In this document: positions 46,523 to 54,994 of the stretch, piece by piece
Position numbering within the stretch: position 1 is the first letter of the stretch
Layout of the letters: the number at the start of each line of letters is the position of its first letter
Source of the DNA: an uncultured Bacteroidales bacterium
Lineage (GTDB): Bacteria > Bacteroidota > Bacteroidia > Bacteroidales > UBA932
Direction of reading: 5' to 3'
Length of the DNA: 64,000 bases
Assembly: GCA_900316525.1 (NCBI GenBank)
Contig: ONDF01000011.1
Span: 20,966-84,965, forward strand
Translations under genes and position numbers: made by a program
The notes under the pieces: generated by a model
What the model was told of the DNA's origin: nothing
The model's database searches: none
What the model saw: the letters and a program-made list of their open reading frames with translations, nothing else

Positions 46523-47594
46523 ACTCCTTGTTCACCGCCTCGACCAGCTTCCTCCCGAGTTCCAGGAACGCAAGGGAATCGGGCCGGGTGCCCAGGGCGA
46601 CGGGTTCGCCGTTGTCGCCGGCTTCGCGGATGGACTGCACGAGGGGAATCTGGCCGAGCAGGCCGATGCCCAGGCGCTCCGCCATCGCGGCGCCGCCGTC
46701 GTGGCCGAAGATGTAGTATTTCTCGTCCGGATGCTCCTCCGGCGTGAACCAGGCCATGTTCTCCACCAGGCCGAAGATGGGCCGGTTGATGGACGGGTTC
46801 TGGAACATGTTCACGCCTTTCTCCACGTCGGCGAGGGCCACGGGCTGGGGCGTCGTGACGATGACGGCGCCTTCCACCGGGATGTCGTTCACCAGGGAGA
46901 TGTGGATGTCGCCGGTGCCCGGGGGCAGGTCGATGAGGAGGTAGTCCAGCGGTCCCCACTTGACCTGCAGGATCATCTGCTTGAGGGCGCTGCAGGCCAT
47001 CGGCCCGCGCCAGATGAGCGCCTGGCCCGGCTGGGCGAAATAGCCGATGGACATCCACTTGACGCCGTATTTCTCGATGGGGATGAAGAGTTCCTTGCCC
47101 TCTTCCTCGCCGGGTTCGGCCTCGGGCTGAAGCTCTTCCGTCCCGGTCATGATGGGCACGGACGGGCCGTAGACGTCGGCGTCGGCGAGGCCCACGCGGT
47201 AACCCAGGCGCGAGAGGGCGATGGCGAGGTTCACCGCGACGGTGGACTTGCCCACGCCGCCCTTGCCGGAGGCGATGGCGATGATGTGCGCCACCTCGTT
47301 CACCTGGTCCAGGCCCAGGTCCAGCGTCGATTTCTTCGCCGCCGGGGCCTCTTTCACGACCGTCTTCACCTCGACCTCGGTGCCGCCGGGCGCGTTGCGG
47401 TAAACCGCGGCCCGGACGGCCCCTACGAGGTAGTTCTTCAGCGGATCCGGCCGCTTGCCGAAGCCCAGCGTCACCGTCACCTTTCCTTCCGCCACCGTCA
47501 CCTCCTCGACCATGCCGAGGCTGACGATATCCTTGTCATCCTTCCCCGGGTGCTGTACCTGGGAAAGCCAGTCAAATACTTCTTTTTCTGTCAT
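46521..47594 (-). CDS. mrp: Mrp/NBP35-family iron-sulphur cluster carrier ATPase
   Basis: This 357-residue protein has an N-terminal MIP18/DUF59 domain (residues ~1-85) and a ParA-like ATPase. Its deviant Walker A is ASGKGGVGKSTVAVNLA, switch II LLIDLPPGTGD, and further motifs include TTPQPVALADVEKG. In place of the CxxC found in many Mrp proteins it reads ENMAWFTPEEHPDEKYY, without cysteines, which I recall as common in Bacteroidota. It probably transfers Fe-S clusters to targets. Its ATG lies in a partial palindromic element (GGAATGACA). Confidence 0.92.
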   Translation of the reverse strand: MTEKEVFDWLSQVQHPGKDDKDIVSLGMVEEVTVAEGKVTVTLGFGKRPDPLKNYLVGAVRAAVYRNAPGGTEVEVKTVVKEAPAAKKSTLDLGLDQVNEVAHIIAIASGKGGVGKSTVAVNLAIALSRLGYRVGLADADVYGPSVPIMTGTEELQPEAEPGEEEGKELFIPIEKYGVKWMSIGYFAQPGQALIWRGPMACSALKQMILQVKWGPLDYLLIDLPPGTGDIHISLVNDIPVEGAVIVTTPQPVALADVEKGVNMFQNPSINRPIFGLVENMAWFTPEEHPDEKYYIFGHDGGAAMAERLGIGLLGQIPLVQSIREAGDNGEPVALGTRPDSLAFLELGRKLVEAVNKE

Positions 47595-47633
47595 TCCGCC
47601 TTATTTGTCATTTCGAGCGAAGTCGAGAAATCT
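47589..47633. repeat. Partial plus full GTCAT...ATCT element between the S46 peptidase and mrp genes
   Basis: A partial copy (TGTCATTCCG, 47589-47598) contains the mrp start codon on the minus strand. The full copy (47606-47633) ends GAGAAATCT. Its AGAT overlaps the TAG stop of the S46 peptidase gene at 47632-47634. Confidence 0.85.
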
Positions 47634-49764
47634 ATTTCGCAATGTCCAGTTCAGCGATGATGTTGGACGCGCCGCCGAGCTTCTCCACGAGGAAGAGGAC
47701 GTAGCGGATGTCCACGCAGATGCAGCGCTGCAGGTCGGGCTCGAACATCACGTCGGAGGACATGGACTCCCAGTTGCCGTCGAAGGCGAGGCCGATGAGC
47801 TCACCCTTCGCGTTGAGGACCGGGGAACCGGAGTTGCCGCCGGTGATGTCGTTGTTCGTCAGGAAGCACACGTGCACCAGGCCGTCGGAAGGATCGGCAT
47901 AGGGGCCGAAGTCCTTGGCCTCGATGAGGCTCTTGAGCTTGGCGGGGACGATGAATTCCGGGTTGGTCGGGTCTTCCTTCTCGAGGACGCCCTTGACGGT
48001 GGAGTAGTGCTTGTACAGGACCGCGTCCTTCGGGGAATACGGAAGGACGTGGCCGTAGGTGAGGCGCATGGTGGAGTTCGCATCCGGGTAGGACGGCTTG
48101 CCCTTCTCCCATTCCATCAGGCCGGCGGTGAACGCCTTGCTGCCCTCGCGGAGGGCGCCCTGGGTGGCCTGACGGCCGGGATAATGCTTCAGCATCTCGT
48201 TCGAAAGGGCGTTGGCCAGGCGCACGGCGGGATCCTCCCACAGCTTGTCCCAGTCACCGGCCTTCACGCGGGCGGAGAGTTTCTCGAACGAGGTGAAAGC
48301 GGACTCGTCGAAGAGGTAGTTCACATAGGCGGGGATGTCCATCGTGGCGAAGTTCTCGAAGTCGACGCCGAGACCCTTCGGATAGTCCTCGGCCTTCGCG
48401 CGCTCGCGGTAGAACTCCAGGAGGGCGACGGCTTCCTTGCGGTCCAGGTCCACGACATAGTCGCGGTAGGCGGCCTCGAGCGTGCCGAGCACCTTGGCAT
48501 CCTGGCCCTGGCGGGAAACGGCCTGCGCCAGGCGGCTGGCGAGGCCGATGAGCTCGATGCGGGAAGGGGCCTCGCTGATGAGGGTGATGGCGGCCTGGTC
48601 GGCGGCGGAGGCGTTGATGGCGTCCTCGATCTGTTTCAGGGCGTTGCCGTAAGCCTGGACGCGCTTGGGATTCTGGTTCACCCAGGCCATGAAGTCCTTC
48701 TCCTTCTGCTCTTCGCGGCCGATGATGTTCAGCTTCTCGAAGGCGAGCTCCTCACCCTGCCACTTCTTCCAGCCGTTGGCGGAGGAGGCGTACTTGTTCG
48801 CGTACTTGAGCTGCACGGAAGGATCGGCGCACATCGCCTCCCACATCAGGTCCTGCCGGACGGTGCGGGCGTCGATGGCGATGCGGTTCCCCGCGATCAT
48901 CTGCTTGAGCTGGGCGGCCGTCTGGAACCGCTGCGTGCGGCCCGGATAGCCCATAATCATCGCGTAGTCGCCTTCCTGGACCCCCTTGAGGGAGATCTTC
49001 AGATGGCCCTTGGCCTTGTAGGGACGGTTCTCCGGGCTGTAGGCGGCGGGCTCGTTGTCGGGACCGGCGTACACGCGGAACATGGAGAAGTCGCCGGTGT
49101 GGCGGGGCCACATCCAGTTGTCGGTCTCACCGCCGTACTTGCCGACGGATGCCGGGGGAGCGCCCACGAAGCGCACGTCGTTGTAGGTCTTGGAGACGAT
49201 CAGGTAGGTGACGTTGTCGTTGTAGAAGCTCGTCAGCTGGGCGCGGCAGTTCTTGTTCTCCTTCTGGGCCTTGTCCACGAGGGCCTTGCGCTCGGCCTCC
49301 AGGAGCTCGGCGACCTTCTTCTCATCGGTCTCGCTCTTGCGGATCTTCTTCTCGGCCTTCTCCAGGACGGCGGTGACGTCCGTCATCGACTGGAGGAAGG
49401 TGATGCTCAGGCCGCGGGCCGGGAGTTCCTGGTCGCGGGTCATCGCCCAGTAGCCGTCCATCAGGTAGTTGTGCTCGTCGGTGGAGAGCGCCTGGATGCT
49501 GCTGTAGCCGCAGTGGTGGTTCGTGACGATGAGGCCGTCGCCGGAGATGATCTCGCCGGTGCAGCCGCCGCCGAAATGGATGATGGCATCCTTCAGCGAG
49601 CCGTGGTTGATGCTGTAGATCTCTTCGGGAGTGAGTTTGCAGCCCGCTTCTTTCAGGGCTTTCCCGTTCATTTTCTGGAGGAGCGGCAGGAGCCACATTC
49701 CCTCGTCGGCGAAGGCGGTGAGCGAGAGGCCCAGGGCCGCCACGATAGCTAAGATACGTTTCAT
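47632..49764 (-). CDS. S46 dipeptidyl peptidase (DPP7/DPP11 family), exported
   Basis: This 710-residue protein has signal MKRILAIVAALGLSLTAFA. The S46 catalytic His is in VTNHHCGYSS and the Ser in DITGGNSGSPVLNAKG. The position that in Porphyromonas gingivalis separates DPP11 (Arg673) from DPP7 (Gly) appears here as Gly in LAFDGNWESM, so DPP7-type cleavage after hydrophobic residues is more likely. That assignment is from memory of the family. It would feed dipeptides to the periplasm. The start at 49764 is chosen for the signal peptide. Confidence 0.92.
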   Translation of the reverse strand: MKRILAIVAALGLSLTAFADEGMWLLPLLQKMNGKALKEAGCKLTPEEIYSINHGSLKDAIIHFGGGCTGEIISGDGLIVTNHHCGYSSIQALSTDEHNYLMDGYWAMTRDQELPARGLSITFLQSMTDVTAVLEKAEKKIRKSETDEKKVAELLEAERKALVDKAQKENKNCRAQLTSFYNDNVTYLIVSKTYNDVRFVGAPPASVGKYGGETDNWMWPRHTGDFSMFRVYAGPDNEPAAYSPENRPYKAKGHLKISLKGVQEGDYAMIMGYPGRTQRFQTAAQLKQMIAGNRIAIDARTVRQDLMWEAMCADPSVQLKYANKYASSANGWKKWQGEELAFEKLNIIGREEQKEKDFMAWVNQNPKRVQAYGNALKQIEDAINASAADQAAITLISEAPSRIELIGLASRLAQAVSRQGQDAKVLGTLEAAYRDYVVDLDRKEAVALLEFYRERAKAEDYPKGLGVDFENFATMDIPAYVNYLFDESAFTSFEKLSARVKAGDWDKLWEDPAVRLANALSNEMLKHYPGRQATQGALREGSKAFTAGLMEWEKGKPSYPDANSTMRLTYGHVLPYSPKDAVLYKHYSTVKGVLEKEDPTNPEFIVPAKLKSLIEAKDFGPYADPSDGLVHVCFLTNNDITGGNSGSPVLNAKGELIGLAFDGNWESMSSDVMFEPDLQRCICVDIRYVLFLVEKLGGASNIIAELDIAK

Positions 49765-49804
49765 ATTCAGTCGATATTTATGCAAATGTAGCAATTATTC
49801 GGCA

Positions 49805-50422
49805 TTAGAACAAAGACGGCTCCAGCTCCTTGACATGGAAGGATTTGCGGTGCCAGGGGGTGTAGCCGTACCGCCGGATGGCCTCGATGTGCTCGGGGGT
49901 GGGATAGCCCATGTTGCGGTCCCAGCCGTATTCCGGGTACTCGGCGGCGAGCTTCCGCATGAACTCGTCCCGGCAGGTTTTCGCGAGGACGGAGGCGGCG
50001 GCGATGGACGCGAACGTGGCGTCACCATGGACCACCGTGCGGAAATCCTTGAAGCCGTAGCGGCCGAAGGGCCGGAACTTGTTGCCGTCCACCAGCAGGA
50101 AATCCGGCGCCGGATCGAGCCGGAGGACGGCCCGCTGCATGCCCGTGACGGAGGCCCAGAGGATGTTGAGCTTGTCGATCTCGTCGGCCTGGACGGCCTC
50201 CACGGCCCAGGCGACGGCCTCGGCCTCGATGATCGGCCGGAGCTCCTCCCGCGCCTTCTCGGTCATCTGCTTGGAATCGTTCAGGAGCGGGTGGTAAAAA
50301 CCGGCGGGGAGAATGACCGCGGCGGCATAGACCGGCCCGGCGAGGGGCCCGCGGCCCGCCTCGTCGCACCCCGCCTCCAGCCGTCCCGGCTCCAGGCATC
50401 CTTGCAGTCGGATTTCCTTCAT
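49805..50422 (-). CDS. rnhB: Ribonuclease HII
   Basis: This 205-residue protein has active-site DEAGRGPLAGPVYAAAVIL near residue 20, LNDSKQMTEKAREEL, LLVDGNKF and GDATFASIAAASVLAKTCRD. These hold the expected Asp-Glu-Asp-Asp metal ligands. It removes RNA from RNA-DNA hybrids and misinserted ribonucleotides. Confidence 0.95.
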   Translation of the reverse strand: MKEIRLQGCLEPGRLEAGCDEAGRGPLAGPVYAAAVILPAGFYHPLLNDSKQMTEKAREELRPIIEAEAVAWAVEAVQADEIDKLNILWASVTGMQRAVLRLDPAPDFLLVDGNKFRPFGRYGFKDFRTVVHGDATFASIAAASVLAKTCRDEFMRKLAAEYPEYGWDRNMGYPTPEHIEAIRRYGYTPWHRKSFHVKELEPSLF

Positions 50423-50427
50423 GTAAC

Positions 50428-50435
50428 CAAAGGTA
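50428..50435 (-). promoter_or_regulatory. -7 box TACCTTTG of rnhB
   Basis: The octamer on the minus strand ends 5 bases before the rnhB start codon, so the transcript would be leaderless or nearly so. Confidence 0.55.
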
Positions 50436-50446
50436 CGGATTTTTTA

Positions 50447-50476
50447 TTGTAATTGTACGAAAAATGGCTATCTTTG
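50447..50476 (+). promoter_or_regulatory. Bacteroides-type promoter of the EF-G paralogue gene
   Basis: TTG (50447-50449), a 19-base spacer and TATCTTTG (50469-50476) match the consensus. It leaves a leader of roughly 55 bases before the ATG at 50537. Confidence 0.7.
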
Positions 50477-50536
50477 CGGACTACGCGCAATTTGCGCAAC
50501 CAAAAACGCTTAAAATAGTAATCCAATATCATTGCA

Positions 50537-52675
50537 ATGAAAAGCTACACTACTGACAAAATCCGCAACGTGGTCCTGATCGGCGCCTCCCACTCCGGTA
50601 AGACCATGCTCTCCGAGGCGATGCTCTTCGAGGGTAAAGTAATCGACCGCCGTGGCAGTGTCGAAGAGAAGAACACGGTTTCCGACAACACCGAGTTCGA
50701 ACAGACCAACCAGAAGTCCATCAACGCGACTCCCCTTTACGGCGAGTTCAACGGCTGCAAGATCAACTTCATCGACGCGCCGGGTTCCGATGACTTCAGC
50801 GGCGGTGCCCTTTCCGCTTTCAAGGTTGTCGAGAGCGCGGTCATGGTGATGAACGGCACGGCAGGCGTCGAGGTCGGCACCACCATCTTCGCCCGCTACG
50901 CGGACCAGTATGGCAAGCCCATGGTCATCGCCGTGAACCAGATGGACCACGACAAGGCCAACTGGGAAGGCGTGCGCCACGCCATCGCCGAGGAGTTCGG
51001 CAAGAAGGCCGTCATCTGCCAGTTCCCCGTGAACCCGGGTCCCGGCCTGGAAGGCTTCGTGGATGTCATCACGATGAAGTTCTACAACGCCAAGAACGAG
51101 GAGCTCGACATCCCCGCCGCCTACGCCGACGAGGCTGAGGAACTCCGCGCCGAACTCATGGAGAAGGCCGCCGAAGGTTCCGACGAACTGATGGAGAAGT
51201 TCTTCGAGACGATGGAACTCACCACCGACGAGATCCGCGAGGGTCTCCGCGCCGGCCTCGTCAAGTGCGAGACTTTCCCGGTGTTCTGCGTGTCTGCGAA
51301 GGCCAACATCGGTGTCCGCCGCCTCATGGAGTTCATCGTGAACGTGTGCCCGAGCCCGCTCGGCACCGTCCAGAAGACCGTCGACGGCGGCGAAGTCCGC
51401 TGCGACCCGGCCGCTCCGACCAGCATCTTCATCTACAAGACCTCCGTCGAGCAGCACCTCGGTGAAGTGTCCTACTTCAAGGTGATGAGCGGTACCCTCA
51501 ACGAGGGCGCCGACCTCGTGAACCCCGAGACCGGCAACAGCGAGCGCCTCAGCGCCATCTACGCCGTCGCGGGCTCCAAGAAGGAGAAGGTCGCTTCCAT
51601 CAGCGCCGGCGACATCGGCTGCGTCATGAAGCTCAAGGCCGGCAAGACCGACGTCACCCTCGCCGCTCCCGGCCAGGAGGCCATCGAGCACATGGTGTTC
51701 CCGGATGCGAAGTACCGCTGCGCCGTCAAGGCCGTCGACAAGAACGACGAGGCCAAGGTGGGCGATGCCCTGAACAAGATCGCGGCCCAGGATCCGACCA
51801 TCACCGTCGAGTATTCCAAGGAACTCCGCCAGACCATCCTTTCCGGCATGGGCGAGCAGCACATCAACTACGTCAAGTGGAGAGTGAACAACGAGTTCAA
51901 GCAGAACATCGAGCTCTACGCCCCGAAGGTGCCGTACCGCGAGACCATCACCAAGGTCGCGACCGCGCAGTACCGCCACAAGAAGCAGTCCGGCGGCGCC
52001 GGCCAGTTCGGTGAGGTGCACCTCCTCGTGTGCCCCTACGTCGAAGGCCAGGAAGCCCCGAAGAACTTCAAGATCGACGGCAAGGACACCGTGTTCAACT
52101 TCAAGAGCCAGGACATCACCGACCTCGAGTGGGGCGGCAAGCTGGAATTCTACAACTGCGTCGTCGGCGGTTCCATCGACCTCGGCTTCATGCCCGCCAT
52201 CCTGAAGGGTATCAAGTCCAAGATGGAGGAAGGCCCGCTCACCGGTTCCTACGCCCGCGACATCCGCGTGTATGTGTACGACGGTAAGATGCACCCGGTG
52301 GACTCCAAGGAAATCGCCTTCATCATCGCCGGCCGCAACGCCTTCAAGGAGGCCTTCAAGAACGCCGGCCCGAAGATCCTCGAGCCTATCTACAACGTGG
52401 ACATCATCACCCCGAACGAGTATGTGGGTCCTTGCATGAGCGACCTCAACACCCGTCGCGGCATGATCATGAACCAGGACATGGACAAGGGTATGACCGT
52501 GCTCCACGCCCGCGTTCCGCTCGCCGAGCTCTACCGTTACTCCACGATCCTGAGCTCCCTGACCGGTGGCTCCGCGACCTTCCAGATGAAGTTCGCCGAG
52601 TACGTCCAGGTCCCGGCCGACGTCCAGACGAAACTCATCGCCGAGTACGCCGCCCAGGAGCAGGAAGAAGACTAA
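50537..52675 (+). CDS. EF-G2-type elongation factor G paralogue, probably GTPase-deficient
   Basis: This 712-residue protein has all EF-G domains (G domain, II at PTSIFIYKTSVEQHLGEVSY, III-V to the end). The P-loop is GASHSGKT (16-23), not AHIDAGKT. Switch II reads D80-A-P-G-S84, so the catalytic His of DxPGH is Ser. NQMD still binds guanine. The same replacements occur in the Bacteroides EF-G2 paralogue (BT2167), reported to support translation without GTP hydrolysis during carbon starvation. This is therefore unlikely to be the main fusA. A terminator follows. Confidence 0.88.
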   Translation: MKSYTTDKIRNVVLIGASHSGKTMLSEAMLFEGKVIDRRGSVEEKNTVSDNTEFEQTNQKSINATPLYGEFNGCKINFIDAPGSDDFSGGALSAFKVVESAVMVMNGTAGVEVGTTIFARYADQYGKPMVIAVNQMDHDKANWEGVRHAIAEEFGKKAVICQFPVNPGPGLEGFVDVITMKFYNAKNEELDIPAAYADEAEELRAELMEKAAEGSDELMEKFFETMELTTDEIREGLRAGLVKCETFPVFCVSAKANIGVRRLMEFIVNVCPSPLGTVQKTVDGGEVRCDPAAPTSIFIYKTSVEQHLGEVSYFKVMSGTLNEGADLVNPETGNSERLSAIYAVAGSKKEKVASISAGDIGCVMKLKAGKTDVTLAAPGQEAIEHMVFPDAKYRCAVKAVDKNDEAKVGDALNKIAAQDPTITVEYSKELRQTILSGMGEQHINYVKWRVNNEFKQNIELYAPKVPYRETITKVATAQYRHKKQSGGAGQFGEVHLLVCPYVEGQEAPKNFKIDGKDTVFNFKSQDITDLEWGGKLEFYNCVVGGSIDLGFMPAILKGIKSKMEEGPLTGSYARDIRVYVYDGKMHPVDSKEIAFIIAGRNAFKEAFKNAGPKILEPIYNVDIITPNEYVGPCMSDLNTRRGMIMNQDMDKGMTVLHARVPLAELYRYSTILSSLTGGSATFQMKFAEYVQVPADVQTKLIAEYAAQEQEED

Positions 52676-52691
52676 TCCTTGTTCCCAGATC

Positions 52692-52724
52692 AGCCGGCCC
52701 GCGGAAAGACGGGCCGGCTTTTTT
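52692..52724 (+). terminator. Terminator after the EF-G paralogue gene
   Basis: AGCCGGCCCG (52692-52701) pairs with CGGGCCGGCT (52710-52719), followed by a T run. Confidence 0.9.
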
Positions 52725-52751
52725 GATTTTTGCAGTCAATACCGAGCTATT

Positions 52752-52910
52752 ATGAAACAATATGAAACCCCGCGGTGCGAGGTGTCTCCGCTGGATCTGG
52801 AGACGGATTTCATGAACAGCGCCACCGGAGGCGGTTTCCCGGTCAATCCGGTCGATCCTTTCGGAAACAATTCCAACGGCATCATGGAGGAGGACGAAGA
52901 GTATGAGTAG
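52752..52910 (+). CDS. Small acidic protein of 52 residues
   Basis: A short open frame between the terminator and the M64 gene starts MKQYETPRCEVSPLDLETDF, has a Gly-Asn-Pro-rich middle (GGGFPVNPVDPFGNNSNG) and an acidic end (MEEDEEYE). It overlaps the next start by 8 bases (ATGAGTAG), a layout typical of translational coupling. The family is not recognised. Short proteins starting MKKYExPxxE stand ahead of lipoprotein genes in other Bacteroidales, from memory. It could be a leader-type coupling gene or a small secreted peptide. Confidence 0.65.
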   Translation: MKQYETPRCEVSPLDLETDFMNSATGGGFPVNPVDPFGNNSNGIMEEDEEYE

Positions 52911-54750
52911 GCGTTTTCTCTGGATGGCGGCGGCGCTGGTGGCGCTTGCCGCCTGCGAAAAGGCGCAGAATGAACTCGCGTCCGTCGACCTGACGCAGGT
53001 GGAGAACCCCGAACCGTGGCTCCTCAAGGACTTGACCGGCCAGGGCCAGCCCGGTCCTGCCTGCAAGACCACCCTCGGGGCGGATTTCGGCGGGACGCGC
53101 GCCCACATCGAGATGAACGGGGAACAGACCTTCGCCACCTGGATCTGGAATTCGGGGGATTCCTTCCGGATGATCGCGTTCAATGAGAACCTGTCGACTT
53201 ATCAATATGCAGACTTCACCACGACCGGAAGCGGGGCGTCGGCGGAATTCACGGCGGGGAACGGTTTTGATAATGGCGCTCCCTATTATGCGGTTTTCCC
53301 GGGGCCGGGCAAGGTTGCGGTCTTTCATTTAGGGTATCCGGATCAGCAGCCAATGTTCGGCGTCACCGTCCCTGTGCGGCAGGAAGCGGTGGCCGGCGGG
53401 GTCAAGAACGGCTATATCGCCGCCTACACCGCCACGGGGGACCCGACGGACGTCCTGCATTTCAGCCCGGTGGTGACCCTGGTCCGTTTCCGGATGAGCG
53501 GATCCGTCGTCTCCCAGGTGAAGACCGTGTCCATCAAGGGCTCCTCCTCCATTGCGGGTGACATTGTCCTCCTCGGTGCGTCGGACGGTTCGGCCACCAT
53601 CACCGACGATGTCTGGTTCGTCCCGGACGAAAGGTCGACCACGGTTTCTCTGACCGGCAATTTCGTCGCCGGGCAGGACTATTACCTGGTCGTGAAACCG
53701 GGCACGCAGGCCCAGTTCAAGATGATCTTCGCCGACGACGCGAACCACTACACGGCCAAGTCGGCCTCCAACTTCACGTTCCCCGCGGGTCAGATTCTCG
53801 ATTTCGGGACCATTGACCTGGGGAACGCGTTCGAGGACGAGACGATCAATTACGATCCCATTCCGTACATGACCGCGACGGCCGGCGCGCCGAAGCCGGT
53901 GACCATCGCGGTGATCCCGGACGGTTTTACGCGGGACCAGATGGACGACTACGAAGTGCTGGCCAAGAGCGGCATCGACGTGCTCATGGCGACGGAGCCG
54001 TACAAGACCTACAAGAACTTCTTCAACGTGTGGATCCTGCGCGTCGCATCCAAGGAATCCGGCGCCAGCGTCACCGACGGGAACGGCAATATTACGAAGC
54101 CCGTGGACACTTACTTCGGGTCCAAGTGGGGAGAACAGAAATACGGCGACATGGCCGCGAATGAGCAGGAAGTGTTCGATTTTGTCAAAGCGCAATGTCC
54201 GGACATCAAGAACGGGACGCACACGATCGCGGAGGTTCCCATCCTGATGATCATCAACGATGAACGGTACGGCGGCATCTGCCACAATTACAGCAACGGA
54301 CAGGGATACGGCATGGTTCCTTACACGTGGAAGGGGAATAAGATCGACTGGAACTATCCGAACGTGACGCCCTCGACGGTCAATCCGGTAGCCCCGGAAG
54401 ATATGAACACCTACACCCATTGGACCACGCCTGAAGAAATAGCCGATCTGGGAAAGAGCTCCGGAGACTGGCGCAACACCCTCGTCCACGAATTCGGCGG
54501 GCACTGCTTCGGGCGGCTCGGAGACGAGTATTGGCCGGATAATACGATTTCGTACAATTTCGGCCCGCTGGAAGACCATGAATGGCCGGTGCCTTTCTCC
54601 TTGAACCTTACCAACGATCCCGCCGTGCTCCCTTGGCAGGCGGAGGTGCTGGACTATCCGCTGCAAACCCTGGTGGCGCGCGATCCGAATTACGGCCGCA
54701 TCGGCCTGTTCCAGGGCATGCTCTGTTCGGCCGCTGGCGCAGCGAGATGA
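52903..54750 (+). CDS. M64 (IgA peptidase-like) lipoprotein, frameshifted near its 3' end
   Basis: This frame encodes 615 residues. It has lipobox LAAC (Cys18), a long N-terminal beta-rich region (FimB/BACON-like, to ~310), then an M64 domain (PKPVTIAVIPDGFTRDQMDD, FNVWILRVASKESGA, PILMIINDERYGGICHNYSN). The zinc motif is H529-E-F-G-G-H534 followed by CFGRLGDEYW. That is HExxxH, one residue longer than HExxH. The frame then runs out at LFQGMLCSAAGAAR, while the conserved end (FGRWRSEMISCMIDNR) continues in another frame to 54983. It looks like one base lost, or two gained, near 54715-54725. Confidence 0.85.
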   Translation: MSRRFLWMAAALVALAACEKAQNELASVDLTQVENPEPWLLKDLTGQGQPGPACKTTLGADFGGTRAHIEMNGEQTFATWIWNSGDSFRMIAFNENLSTYQYADFTTTGSGASAEFTAGNGFDNGAPYYAVFPGPGKVAVFHLGYPDQQPMFGVTVPVRQEAVAGGVKNGYIAAYTATGDPTDVLHFSPVVTLVRFRMSGSVVSQVKTVSIKGSSSIAGDIVLLGASDGSATITDDVWFVPDERSTTVSLTGNFVAGQDYYLVVKPGTQAQFKMIFADDANHYTAKSASNFTFPAGQILDFGTIDLGNAFEDETINYDPIPYMTATAGAPKPVTIAVIPDGFTRDQMDDYEVLAKSGIDVLMATEPYKTYKNFFNVWILRVASKESGASVTDGNGNITKPVDTYFGSKWGEQKYGDMAANEQEVFDFVKAQCPDIKNGTHTIAEVPILMIINDERYGGICHNYSNGQGYGMVPYTWKGNKIDWNYPNVTPSTVNPVAPEDMNTYTHWTTPEEIADLGKSSGDWRNTLVHEFGGHCFGRLGDEYWPDNTISYNFGPLEDHEWPVPFSLNLTNDPAVLPWQAEVLDYPLQTLVARDPNYGRIGLFQGMLCSAAGAAR

Positions 54751-54983
54751 TCAGCTGCATGATCGACAACCGCCTCTACTTTTCCACCTGGCAGCGGATG
54801 CTCATCGTCAAACGGATCATGTCCCTCTGCGGAAGCACATTCGATGCGGCGACGTTCTGGGCGAATGACGTCACGGTGGATCCGGTCCGCGACACCCCCG
54901 CCGCGCCTTCCACGAGCAAATTTGTGCGCCCCCGCCGCGTCATGCCGCTGCTGCCGCCGCCCGTCCTGCATGAAGTAGACTAA
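54717..54983 (+). pseudogene. C-terminal fragment of the M64 peptidase in a shifted frame
   Basis: In the frame of 54717 one reads LFGRWRSEMISCMIDNR and STWQRMLIVKRIM, the typical end of M64 peptidases, through a proline-rich tail to a stop at 54981-54983. It has no start of its own. Either the gene is broken, the ribosome shifts frame, or the assembly has a one-base error. Confidence 0.75.
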
Positions 54984-54994
54984 ACTATTTGATT

